A stretch of 64,000 nucleotides of DNA, from contig NZ_BMUT01000007.1 in the NCBI RefSeq assembly GCF_014650335.1, positions 1 through 64,000 on the forward strand. Direction: 5' to 3'. The notes under the pieces were generated by a model that searched no databases, had not been told where the DNA came from, and saw only the letters and a program-made list of their open reading frames with translations. Source of the DNA: Streptomyces hiroshimensis. Lineage in GTDB: Bacteria > Actinomycetota > Actinomycetes > Streptomycetales > Streptomycetaceae. Below, in pieces: positions 51,418 to 59,090 of the stretch. Each line of letters opens with the position of its first letter. The stretch's first letter is position 1. The translations under genes were made by a program, and so were the position numbers.

Positions 51418-52327
51418 CACCGTGATCGTCGGCGGCGGCCCGGCGGGCCTGGGCGCCGCGCTGTACCTGGGCAGGTCGCGCAGGCGCGTCGCGCTCGTCG
51501 ACTCGGGCGACGCCCGGAACATGGCGGCGGGCGTCATGCACAACGTGCTCACCAACGACGGGGTGACCATCGCGGACTTCCGGGCCCGCGCCCGCGCCGA
51601 GATCTCCCGCTACGGCGTGGAGTTCCTCGACGACGAGGTGATCACCGTGGCGCCCGAGGGCGACCGCCTGGTGACGACGGCCAAGGAGGCCGGGGCGCTC
51701 AGGAGCCGCACGGTGCTCTACGCCGCCGGCGTGCGCTCGAAGCTCCCGGACGTGCCGGGGCTCGCCGCGCTGTGGGGCAAGGGCGTGTTCGAGTGCCCGT
51801 ACTGTCACGCGTACGAGGTGCGGGACGGGCACTTCGGCGTGTACGGCGGTGCGGTGCCCGGCGAGTGTCTCGCCGCGACCCTGACCGCCTGGACGTCCTC
51901 GCTCACCTATCTCTCGGACCGGCGGGAGCTGCCCGAGGAGGAGCAGGGGTTCCTGGCCGCCTCCGGGGTGAAGATCGTGCCCGAAAAGATCGCCGCGGTG
52001 GCCGCGCACCCCGACGGCGTCGCCGTCGATCTGACGGACGGCAGCGTCCTCACGTTCACGGCCCTCTTCCTGCACACGGACACCGAGCCGCGCGTGGAGC
52101 CGCTGCGCCCCTGGCTGCAGGCCGCCGACCTCACCTCGGTCCAGACCGACGAGCGCGGCCGGACCTCGCTCCCCCGCCTGTACGTGGCCGGTGACCTGGG
52201 CAAGAACATGCAGCAGGCGGCCATGGCCGCGGCCAGCGGCGGGCTCGCCGCCATGGCGATCAACGCCGACCTGGTCCGCGAGGACCGGCCCGGCGCGCTC
52301 TACGACCTGCCGCCCGCCGCCCACTGA
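51398..52327 (+). CDS. FAD-dependent CxxC oxidoreductase (thioredoxin reductase/dithiol oxidase-like)
   Basis: The product is 309 residues. The FAD loop is GGGPAGLGAALYL, and the redox-active pair is Cys133-x2-Cys136 (FECPYCHAYE). The NADPH-binding part is present in weakened form (GVYGGAVPGECLA, usually GxGxxA). HlmI and GliT, which make disulfides in holomycin and gliotoxin, have this fold and a similar motif. With cysteines 19 and 42 in the small peptide, formation of an intramolecular disulfide is an obvious possibility. The alternative is a general thioredoxin-like reductase. Confidence 0.8.
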   Translation: MTAEAYDTVIVGGGPAGLGAALYLGRSRRRVALVDSGDARNMAAGVMHNVLTNDGVTIADFRARARAEISRYGVEFLDDEVITVAPEGDRLVTTAKEAGALRSRTVLYAAGVRSKLPDVPGLAALWGKGVFECPYCHAYEVRDGHFGVYGGAVPGECLAATLTAWTSSLTYLSDRRELPEEEQGFLAASGVKIVPEKIAAVAAHPDGVAVDLTDGSVLTFTALFLHTDTEPRVEPLRPWLQAADLTSVQTDERGRTSLPRLYVAGDLGKNMQQAAMAAASGGLAAMAINADLVREDRPGALYDLPPAAH

Positions 52328-52377
52328 CACGCCGGCCCGCCGCCTGCCGCCCGGACACCCGAGGAGAGCCCTGCCCC

Positions 52378-53298
52378 ATGAAGTCCCCGCGCGCCGAACT
52401 CGTCCCCCACATGGAGCACTACACCTTCGTCCTGGAGGACCAGCCCTACATCGGCTTCTTCCAGTACGGCAACGAGCGGACCCCGGTGTACTCCACCGAC
52501 TCCTGCGGATTCCGGGTCACCCACACGGCGGACGGGCCGGCGACGGTGGCCGACGGGCGCCCGCCGGGGCCCGTCCGGCTGCTGGCCGGCAGCTCCGCGG
52601 TCTTCGGCGTGGGGGCGAGCGGGGACCACGCGACCGTCTCCTCCCGGCTGGGCAGCCATCACGCCCCCGGGCTGCCGTGGCTCAACTTCTCCGGACAGAG
52701 CCTGAATTCCGCGCAGGAGCTGATGCTGCTGACGCTCTTCCAGCACCTGCTGCCCGAGGTGGCGGAGATCGTCCTCTTCTCCGGCGTCAACAACCTCGTG
52801 CTCAGCCGCCTGCCCGCGGCGCAGCACGGCCGGCACGGCGCCTTCTTCGAGTGCGGGCCCGCGCCGGACGCGTCCGCGGTGCCGGGCCCGGCCGAGCGGA
52901 TCGCGCACGCCACCGGGCTGACGGTCCGTCACCTCGGCGGGTGGAAGCTGCTGGCACGGGCGCTCGGGGCGCGGCTGACGTTCGTCCTGCAGCCGCTCGC
53001 GCCGTGGGTGCGGGAGGAGCCCGCGCCCCAGGAGAAGGCGCTGTTCGACGAGCTGGACGACGTCTCCAACTGGCGCCGCCTGCACAACGACATCGCCTCG
53101 ATGGACGTCGGCCGGGCCTACGCGGCGGCCCTGCGCGAGGGCTGTGCGGCGCTGGAGGTGCCGTTCCTCGACATGAACGAGGCCCTCGGGGCGGCGACGG
53201 GGCCTGCGGACTGGCTGTTCGTGGACCGGGTGCACTGCGTCGACGCGGGGTACGACGCGATCGCCCGCGTCCTCGCCGACCGCCTCGGCCCGGCCTGA
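52378..53298 (+). CDS. SGNH/GDSL hydrolase-like protein
   Basis: The product is 306 residues. Block I is GSSAVFGVGAS in place of GDS, block III is FSGVNN, and the Asp/His pair is LFVDRVHCVDAGYD. In the saxitoxin clusters a GDSL protein (SxtL) lies beside the carbamoyltransferase SxtI. It could deacylate or transfer an ester on the product. No signal peptide, so it acts inside the cell. Confidence 0.8.
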   Translation: MKSPRAELVPHMEHYTFVLEDQPYIGFFQYGNERTPVYSTDSCGFRVTHTADGPATVADGRPPGPVRLLAGSSAVFGVGASGDHATVSSRLGSHHAPGLPWLNFSGQSLNSAQELMLLTLFQHLLPEVAEIVLFSGVNNLVLSRLPAAQHGRHGAFFECGPAPDASAVPGPAERIAHATGLTVRHLGGWKLLARALGARLTFVLQPLAPWVREEPAPQEKALFDELDDVSNWRRLHNDIASMDVGRAYAAALREGCAALEVPFLDMNEALGAATGPADWLFVDRVHCVDAGYDAIARVLADRLGPA

Positions 53299-53336
53299 GA
53301 ACACACAAGAACGCACAGCCTGAGAGGAGGGACCGT

Positions 53337-53435
53337 ATGGCACTGCTCCGCAGGATCCTGGCACGGCTGCTGCGCCGCAAGCGGGCGCTGAAGCCGCAGC
53401 CGGCGGACGACGCTTCCATCTATCCCATGTTCTGA
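53337..53435 (+). CDS. 32-residue basic peptide
   Basis: An ATG five bases after a perfect GAGAGGAGGG site opens 32 codons and a TGA, and the next gene starts 14 bases later. The product is strongly basic in its first 20 residues (LLRRILARLLRRKRALK), an amphipathic helix, and ends in PADDASIYPMF. The strong ribosome-binding site and tight spacing argue that it is translated. It may be a membrane-binding micropeptide, a second precursor, or a translation-coupling leader. It occupies the position of small accessory proteins in carbamoyltransferase cassettes. Confidence 0.65.
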   Translation: MALLRRILARLLRRKRALKPQPADDASIYPMF

Positions 53436-53449
53436 TCCGGGGGCGCCGC

Positions 53450-55282
53450 GTGACGCAGCTGGTTCTCGGCCTGTCGGCCTTCTATCACGACAGTGCGGCC
53501 GCGCTGGTCGCCGACGGCGTCCCGGTCGCGGCCGCGCAGGAGGAGCGGTTCAGCCGCAGGCGGCACGACCCCTCCTTCCCTCACGAGGCGGTCGGCTACT
53601 GCCTGCGGGAGGCCGGGGCGGAGCTCGGTGACGTCGCCGCGGTCGCCTACTACGAGGACCCGGCGCTGAAGTTCCGGCGGGTGCTCGCGACATACGCGGG
53701 GGCCGCGCCGCACGGCCTCCCGTCGTTCCTGGACGGGCTGCCGGCGTGGCTCGGCTGGAAGCGGCACGCCACCCGTGCGGTGCGCGAGCACCTCGCGGGG
53801 CCGGAGGGCCGGGCGGTGCCGGAGGTCGTGGCGCGGCGCCACCACGAGTCCCACGCCGCGTCCGCCTTCTTCGCGAGCCCCTACCCGTCCGCCGCCGTGC
53901 TGTGCGTCGACGGCGTCGGCGAGTGGGCGACGACGACCCTGTGGCAGGGCGTGGGCACCCGTCTGCGGCACCTCGCCGAGCTGCGCTTCCCGCACTCGCT
54001 GGGGCTGCTGTACTCGGCGTTCACGTACTTCTGCGGCTTCAAGGTCGACTCGGGCGAGTACAAGCTGATGGGCCTCGCGCCGTACGGGACGCCTCGGTTC
54101 GCGCCGCTGATCCGGGAGCGGCTGATCGACGTCAAGCCGGACGGCTCGTTCCGGCTGGACCTGCGCCGGTTCGAGTACCTGCGGGGGCGGGTGATGACCG
54201 GCCCCGGTTTCGAGGAGCTGTTCGGCGGTCCGCGGCGGCTGCCGGAAGGGCCGCTGACCGAGCGGGAGTTCGACCTGGCGGCATCGGTGCAGCAGGTCAC
54301 GGAGGACGTGGTGGTGCGGCTGGCGCGCACCGCGCGGCGGCTGACCGGGGAGCCGCGGCTGTGCCTGGCCGGCGGCGTCGCGCTCAACTGCGTGGCCAAC
54401 GGCAGGCTGCTGGAGGACGCGGGCCTGACGGAGCTGTGGGTGCAGCCCGCGGCCGGTGACGCCGGGGGTTCCCTCGGGGCGGCGCTCGCCGAGGCCCACG
54501 AGCGGGGAGCGCCCCGCCCGCACCTCGGCTCCGGGCACGACGCGATGGCGGGCGCGCTGCTGGGCCCGGCGTACTCGGACGACGAGATCGGCGCGTACCT
54601 GGACGCCCACGGCATCCCGTACGAGCGCCCGGGCTTCGACGGCGTGGCGCGGCAGGTGGCCGGTGCGCTGGCGAGCGGTGCGATCGTGGGCTGGTTCCAG
54701 GGCCGGATGGAGTTCGGGCCGCGGGCGCTGGGCTCGCGGTCCATCCTCGCCGACCCCCGCGACCCGGGCATGCAGTCGGCGCTCAACCTGCGGACGAAGT
54801 TCCGCGAGTCGTTCCGGCCGTTCGCGCCCGCCGTGCTCGCCGAGGACGCGAAGGACTGGTTCGACCTGCGCCAGGAGAGCCCGTACATGCTGATCGTGGG
54901 CAGGGTCGCGGCCGCGCAGCGGCTGACCGCCGAGGTGCCGGAGGGGGTGCGCGGCCTGGATCTGCTGCACGTCCCGAGGTCGACCGTCCCGGCGGTGACG
55001 CACGTGGACGGCTCGGCGCGGGTGCAGACCGTGGACGGACGCCACCCCCGGCTGCGCGAGCTGCTGCTGGCGTTCAAGGAACGCACCGGCTGCCCGGTGC
55101 TGGTGAACACGTCGTTCAACGTGCGCGGCGAGCCGATCGTCCGTACGCCGCGCGAGGCCTACGCCTGTTTCATGCGGACCAACATCGATCTGCTGGCGCT
55201 GGGCGGGTTCCTGCTGCGCAAGGAGGAGCAGCCGCCGTGGCACGAGGAGCGGGACTGGCGTGACGGGATCCCGATGGACTGA
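53450..55282 (+). CDS. Carbamoyltransferase (SxtI-like), second copy
   Basis: The product is 610 residues from a GTG. The Kae1-like domain has ARRHHESHAASAFFASPYPS and VDGVGEWATT, later LAGGVALNCVANGRLL and PAAGDAGGSLGAALAEAH; the C-terminal part has GWFQGRMEFGPRALGSRSIL and VNTSFNVRGEPIV. It is a full-length NodU/CmcH-type O-carbamoyltransferase. It is flanked by an SGNH hydrolase upstream and a SxtJ-like small protein downstream, as in SxtI-type cassettes. Two copies in one cluster suggest two carbamoyl groups or two acceptors. Confidence 0.88.
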   Translation: MTQLVLGLSAFYHDSAAALVADGVPVAAAQEERFSRRRHDPSFPHEAVGYCLREAGAELGDVAAVAYYEDPALKFRRVLATYAGAAPHGLPSFLDGLPAWLGWKRHATRAVREHLAGPEGRAVPEVVARRHHESHAASAFFASPYPSAAVLCVDGVGEWATTTLWQGVGTRLRHLAELRFPHSLGLLYSAFTYFCGFKVDSGEYKLMGLAPYGTPRFAPLIRERLIDVKPDGSFRLDLRRFEYLRGRVMTGPGFEELFGGPRRLPEGPLTEREFDLAASVQQVTEDVVVRLARTARRLTGEPRLCLAGGVALNCVANGRLLEDAGLTELWVQPAAGDAGGSLGAALAEAHERGAPRPHLGSGHDAMAGALLGPAYSDDEIGAYLDAHGIPYERPGFDGVARQVAGALASGAIVGWFQGRMEFGPRALGSRSILADPRDPGMQSALNLRTKFRESFRPFAPAVLAEDAKDWFDLRQESPYMLIVGRVAAAQRLTAEVPEGVRGLDLLHVPRSTVPAVTHVDGSARVQTVDGRHPRLRELLLAFKERTGCPVLVNTSFNVRGEPIVRTPREAYACFMRTNIDLLALGGFLLRKEEQPPWHEERDWRDGIPMD

Positions 55283-55307
55283 CTGCCGGGGAAGGAGGTG
55301 TGACGCC

Positions 55308-55484
55308 GTGCGGACGGTGCTGCTGACCGTGGTGTACTACCTGGCCGTCACCCCGTGGGGCTGGTGCCGGCGCAGGGTGCGCGATCCGCTGGCGCGGCGG
55401 TGGCGGCCGCGCGCGGAGACCTACTGGCACTTCGCGCCCGGGGACGGGGCGGGCACGGAGGCGGGGGCCGCCCGGAAGCGCTGA
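55308..55484 (+). CDS. 58-residue SxtJ-like membrane protein
   Basis: A GTG seven bases after GGAAGGAGGTG opens 58 codons. One membrane helix (VLLTVVYYLAVTPWGW) is followed by a basic patch and RDPLARRWRPRAETYWHF. That ending matches the conserved C-terminus of SxtJ-family membrane proteins (DPL...F.P.A.SYW), which sit beside carbamoyltransferases in saxitoxin and related clusters. It is much shorter than SxtJ, so only the last membrane helix and tail remain. Its role is unknown. Confidence 0.65.
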   Translation: MRTVLLTVVYYLAVTPWGWCRRRVRDPLARRWRPRAETYWHFAPGDGAGTEAGAARKR

Positions 55485-55528
55485 CGGGTTGCGGGCGGGC
55501 CGGGTGTGGCTGATGGTGGACATCAATC

Positions 55529-56617
55529 ATGACGCACGTCACCGGCCCGGACGGTCAGCCCCAGGCGCCGCGCCTGCCGCACCGCGCGCGGCTCCTCGTC
55601 GTGGCGGCGTACGTCCTGCTGGCCGCCGCCGTCGGGATGGACCTGGCGGAGAGCCCGGAGTGGACGGTGTCCCCCGTCCTGGCCACGGCGCCGGTGCTGG
55701 CCAGCATCGGGACGCGGCGGCCGCGGGTGCCGCTGTTCGTCGGCCTGGGCGCGCTGGCCCTCGTCGCCCCGCTGGCGCTCGCCGACGACGAGGTGCCGAT
55801 GCTCGTCCATCTGACGTCGGGGTTCACGGTGCTGGCCATCACGTCCGTCAGCACTGCGAACGTGGTGCTCGTCGCCACGCGCGAGCGGGAACTGCTGGAG
55901 TCGCGATCCGTGGCGGAGGCCGCGCAGCAGACCCTGCTGCGGCCGCCGCCCGAGCGGCTGGACGGGCTGCGGGTGGCGGTGCGCTATCTGGCGGCCGCGG
56001 CCGAGGCGCGCGTGGGCGGGGACCTGTACGAGACGCTGGTGACGCCGTTCGGGACGCGGCTGCTGCTGGGGGACGTACGGGGCAAGGGGCTCGCCGCGAT
56101 CGACACGGCCGCGGCGGTGCTGGGGACGTTCCGGGAGGCGGCGCAGGTCGAGTCCTCCCTCGCTGCCGTGGCGGGGCGTCTGGACGCCGCGATGGGCCGG
56201 CGGCGGCCCGGCGAGGAGTTCGTGACCGCGGTCCTGGTGCAGGTGGCCGGGCCGGGCCGGGCGGAGCTGGTGAACTGCGGCCATCTGCCGCCGTTGCTGG
56301 TCCGGGCGGGCCGGGTGCGCGAGGTGCCGGCGCCGGTGCCCCAGCCGCCGCTGGCGCTGCTGGGTCTGGTGGACGACGCGTACCGCGGGCAGGCCTTCGT
56401 GTTCGAGCGGGGCGACCTCCTGTTGCTGTACACCGACGGGGTGACGGAGGCGCGGGATGCGGCGGGCCGCTTCTACCCGCTGGCGGAGCGCCTGGCAGGC
56501 ATGCCGGAGACGGCCCCGGCGGCGCTGCTGGACCGCGTCGTCGCCGACCTGCTGGCCTACGCGGGCGGCGAGCTGTCGGACGACGCTGCGCTCCTCGCGG
56601 TGCGGCGGGAACAGTAG
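55529..56617 (+). CDS. Membrane-anchored SpoIIE/PP2C-type serine phosphatase
   Basis: The product is 362 residues. The first 110 residues have three or four membrane helices (LLVVAAYVLLAAAVGMDLA, FVGLGALALVAPLALA). The remainder is a SpoIIE-type phosphatase: VGGDLYETLVTPFGTRLLLGDVRGKGLAA, ELVNCGHLPPLLVR and LLYTDGVTEARDAAG with the metal-binding Asp residues. Such proteins reverse anti-sigma or anti-anti-sigma phosphorylation. Streptomyces have dozens. The partner is unknown. Confidence 0.9.
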   Translation: MTHVTGPDGQPQAPRLPHRARLLVVAAYVLLAAAVGMDLAESPEWTVSPVLATAPVLASIGTRRPRVPLFVGLGALALVAPLALADDEVPMLVHLTSGFTVLAITSVSTANVVLVATRERELLESRSVAEAAQQTLLRPPPERLDGLRVAVRYLAAAAEARVGGDLYETLVTPFGTRLLLGDVRGKGLAAIDTAAAVLGTFREAAQVESSLAAVAGRLDAAMGRRRPGEEFVTAVLVQVAGPGRAELVNCGHLPPLLVRAGRVREVPAPVPQPPLALLGLVDDAYRGQAFVFERGDLLLLYTDGVTEARDAAGRFYPLAERLAGMPETAPAALLDRVVADLLAYAGGELSDDAALLAVRREQ

Positions 56618-56664
56618 AGCCGTTCAACGAGTCGTTCGACGAGTCGTTCGACGAGCCGCTCAAC
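56617..56664. repeat. Four 12-base tandem repeats
   Basis: The units GAGCCGTTCAAC, GAGTCGTTCGAC, GAGTCGTTCGAC and GAGCCGCTCAAC follow one another directly after the phosphatase stop codon. They sit just before the promoter of the next gene. In one frame they encode repeating Glu-Ser-Phe-Asp units, but no open gene uses that frame. They may be a binding site or a slipped-strand product. Confidence 0.55.
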
Positions 56665-56684
56665 ACAACGCCGGTATCTGCCTC

Positions 56685-56720
56685 TTGGCGGTTCCGCCTG
56701 CGGTGCCTAGCGTCGTTGGC
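56685..56720 (+). promoter_or_regulatory. Promoter of a probable leaderless gene
   Basis: TTGGCG (56685-56690) and TAGCGT (56708-56713) are 17 bases apart. Seven bases after the -10 comes the ATG of the hydrolase, so transcription should start at or next to the A of the ATG. No ribosome-binding site is visible. Such leaderless mRNAs are common in actinomycetes. Confidence 0.7.
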
Positions 56721-57668
56721 ATGCAGACGATCACCTTGGGCGGAGTGGACATCACCCGCATCGTGGAATGGCACGCGCCGGTCGCACCCACTCCCGCCAT
56801 CTTTCCTTCCAGCACCCCGCGGATGTGGAAGGAGAACGAGTCGTGGCTGGCGCCGGACTTCTGGCGGCCGGCCACCGACCAGCTGGTGTGCAACGTGCAG
56901 ACGTGGGTGCTGCGCAGCGAGGGCCGTACGGTCCTCGTGGACACCGGCCTGGGCAACGACAAGGAACGGCCGCACATGCCGGACTGGTCGCATCTGAAGA
57001 CCGGCTATCTGGAACGGCTGGCCGCCGCCGGGGTCCGCCCCGAGGACGTGGACGTCGTCGTCAACACCCACCTGCACTCGGACCACATCGGCTGGAACAC
57101 CCGGTTACGGGACGGCGTATGGGTGCCGACGTTCCCGAATGCGACGTATCTCGTCGCCCGGGCCGACTTCGACTACTGGAACCCGGAGGGGCCGCACACT
57201 CCCCGGGGCGTCCTCGGCGACCTGAGCCTCGCCGAGGGCGTCGCCGAGGTGTTCGAGGACAGTGTGCTCCCGGTTCAGCGGGCCGGGCAGCTGGTGCTCT
57301 GGGAGGGCGGGGGCCACCGCATCGACGCGGGCCTGAGCCTGCAGGCCGCTCCCGGGCACACGCCGGGCTCGGCCGTGGTGCGGCTGGAGTCGGGCACGGA
57401 GCGGGCCCTGTTCATCGGCGATCTGGTGCACAGCCCGCTGCAGATCGCCGAGCCCGACTGCGACACGTGCCTGAGCGAGGACCAGGCGCAGGCCACCCGC
57501 TCCCGGCGGCGGATCCTGGAGGAGGCCGCCGACACCCGCGCCCTGGTGTTCCCCGCGCACTGGCCGGGCCACGGGGCCGCCGAAGTACGCCGGGAGGGCG
57601 GGAAGTTCGCCCTCGCCCGCTGGGCGGCGTTCGACCGGACGGAGGACGGGGACCCGGGTCCGGCCTGA
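56721..57668 (+). CDS. Metallo-beta-lactamase-fold hydrolase
   Basis: The product is 315 residues from an ATG that is probably the transcript's first codon. The metal motif HxHxDH is in NTHLHSDHIGWNTRL, with the later His in APGHTPGSAV, Asp in FIGDLVHSP and His in VFPAHWPGHG. It resembles lactonase/MBL-fold enzymes of unknown substrate. Quorum-quenching lactonases belong to the same fold, but nothing here shows that activity. Confidence 0.9.
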   Translation: MQTITLGGVDITRIVEWHAPVAPTPAIFPSSTPRMWKENESWLAPDFWRPATDQLVCNVQTWVLRSEGRTVLVDTGLGNDKERPHMPDWSHLKTGYLERLAAAGVRPEDVDVVVNTHLHSDHIGWNTRLRDGVWVPTFPNATYLVARADFDYWNPEGPHTPRGVLGDLSLAEGVAEVFEDSVLPVQRAGQLVLWEGGGHRIDAGLSLQAAPGHTPGSAVVRLESGTERALFIGDLVHSPLQIAEPDCDTCLSEDQAQATRSRRRILEEAADTRALVFPAHWPGHGAAEVRREGGKFALARWAAFDRTEDGDPGPA

Positions 57669-57695
57669 CGCGGCCGGCGGTCCCCGGCAAAGCCG

Positions 57696-57727
57696 GCGGG
57701 CCGGCCCTTCCGGAAGGGCCGGCCCGC
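57696..57727. terminator. Perfect 32-base palindrome, terminator
   Basis: GCGGGCCGGCCCTTCC (57696-57711) is followed immediately by its reverse complement (57712-57727). The palindrome lies between convergent hydrolase and secreted-protein genes and probably ends both transcripts. Confidence 0.75.
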
Positions 57728-57763
57728 GGTGTCACAGCGCAGGTGTGTCACTGCGCAGGTGCG

Positions 57764-58858
57764 CTACTTGCCCGACGTCTTGCCCGCCCGGATCGTGAAG
57801 GGCAGGTCCTGGTGGAAGAAGGACGAGTCGCCGTTGCCCACCGTCAGGCCCGCATCGGCCTTGGTCACGTCGCGCGGGGCCGATCCGGCGACGGCGACCC
57901 GCAGCCGGTAGGTGGCGCTTGCGCCCGGCGCCAGCGGGCCCTTGGTGACCGGCAGCAGCGCGGCGCTCATGCCGGGGTCGCAGCCGCCCGCGACGAGCTG
58001 CACGCGCTCCCAGCCGTGGCCGGGCCGGTACTGCTGCAGGACGAGGTCCTTGGGTGCCAGGGCGTGGCCGGTGCCCGCGCCGTAGGCGAAGTAGGAGGCG
58101 TACAGGGAGGGGTAGGGGCGGTCGGTGGTGTTCTTCACCGTGAGGGTGAAGGGGGCGCTCGCCGCGCCGCCGCGGTTCAGCCCGGCGCCGCTCTTCCAGC
58201 CGCCGACCGAGACGTCCGGCCGGGTGGCCTTGGCGGTACGGGCCGGGGCGCTGTAGGTGCGGCCCTTGCCGTCCTCGACGGAGGTGGTGACAGTGACGGT
58301 GCCCGGGCGGTCGAGGTCCTGGAGGCGCAGGGCCACGCTGTGCGGGCGGGCGGCGCTCGCATCCGTGGTGAGGGGGAAGGTGAAGACGCCGTGCGTACCC
58401 GAGCCGGAGGGACGGGTCTTCAGGTCCGTCCAGCTGTGGGTCTTCGGCACGTAGCGCTGGATCACGAGGGAGTCGGTGCTGAAGCCGCGGCTGCGGACGT
58501 CGAGCCGGACGGTGCCCTTGGAGACGGGCGTGCGCAGGGTGACACCGGAGCGCGACCACAGGCCGATGGGCAGCTGGGAGGGCAGGCTGAAGGAGATCTT
58601 CTCCGCAGCGGTGCCGACCGCGGCCGCCGGCGGCTCCGCCGTGGCGGCACCGGCGGCCGCGGCCTCGGCGGCGGACGGCAGGCGCGCCTCCTGGTCACTG
58701 CCGCAGGCCGGTGTCGTCTGCGTGCTGCCGGCGGCCGGTATGGCCGCGGCCGTCCCGGGCGTCCCCGCGACGAGGATCAGCCCGGCCGCGAGCGCGGCCA
58801 CCGATCCCATGGCGCCCCGCACCGCCGGCGACCGCCGCTGCGCGACTCTTCGTGACAT
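57764..58858 (-). CDS. Secreted protein with beta-sandwich-like repeats
   Basis: The product is 364 residues from the ATG at 58858 following GGGGGCGG. An Arg-rich start and hydrophobic stretch (GSVAALAAGLILVAGTPG...AAA) form a signal. The mature part reads as immunoglobulin-like beta strands (LRTPVSKGTVRLDVRSRGFS, GTVTVTTSVEDGKGRTYSAP, FTLTVKNTTDRPYPSLYAS) found in surface proteins. Two cysteines could pair. No catalytic motif was recognised. It may be a cell-wall or adhesive protein. Confidence 0.75.
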   Translation of the reverse strand: MSRRVAQRRSPAVRGAMGSVAALAAGLILVAGTPGTAAAIPAAGSTQTTPACGSDQEARLPSAAEAAAAGAATAEPPAAAVGTAAEKISFSLPSQLPIGLWSRSGVTLRTPVSKGTVRLDVRSRGFSTDSLVIQRYVPKTHSWTDLKTRPSGSGTHGVFTFPLTTDASAARPHSVALRLQDLDRPGTVTVTTSVEDGKGRTYSAPARTAKATRPDVSVGGWKSGAGLNRGGAASAPFTLTVKNTTDRPYPSLYASYFAYGAGTGHALAPKDLVLQQYRPGHGWERVQLVAGGCDPGMSAALLPVTKGPLAPGASATYRLRVAVAGSAPRDVTKADAGLTVGNGDSSFFHQDLPFTIRAGKTSGK

Positions 58859-59090
58859 GTACCGCCCCCTGCTTCCGGGTCGTACGCACACTCGTGCGTC
58901 TCTGACGTACGAGATTGTCTTCCGTAGCTGATGGTTCCCTGTGCCACCGGAAATACCGCGGAATCTCGTAGTTGTGCCGCGCATCGGTCCCGCGCGACAC
59001 CCCGGATGCCGCAAGCCCGGGGCGAAAGCATGCCCCGGCGCGGTGCGCCGGGGCAGCTCTGTGCAGTGGTCCGGGGGATGTGAGTGCGGA

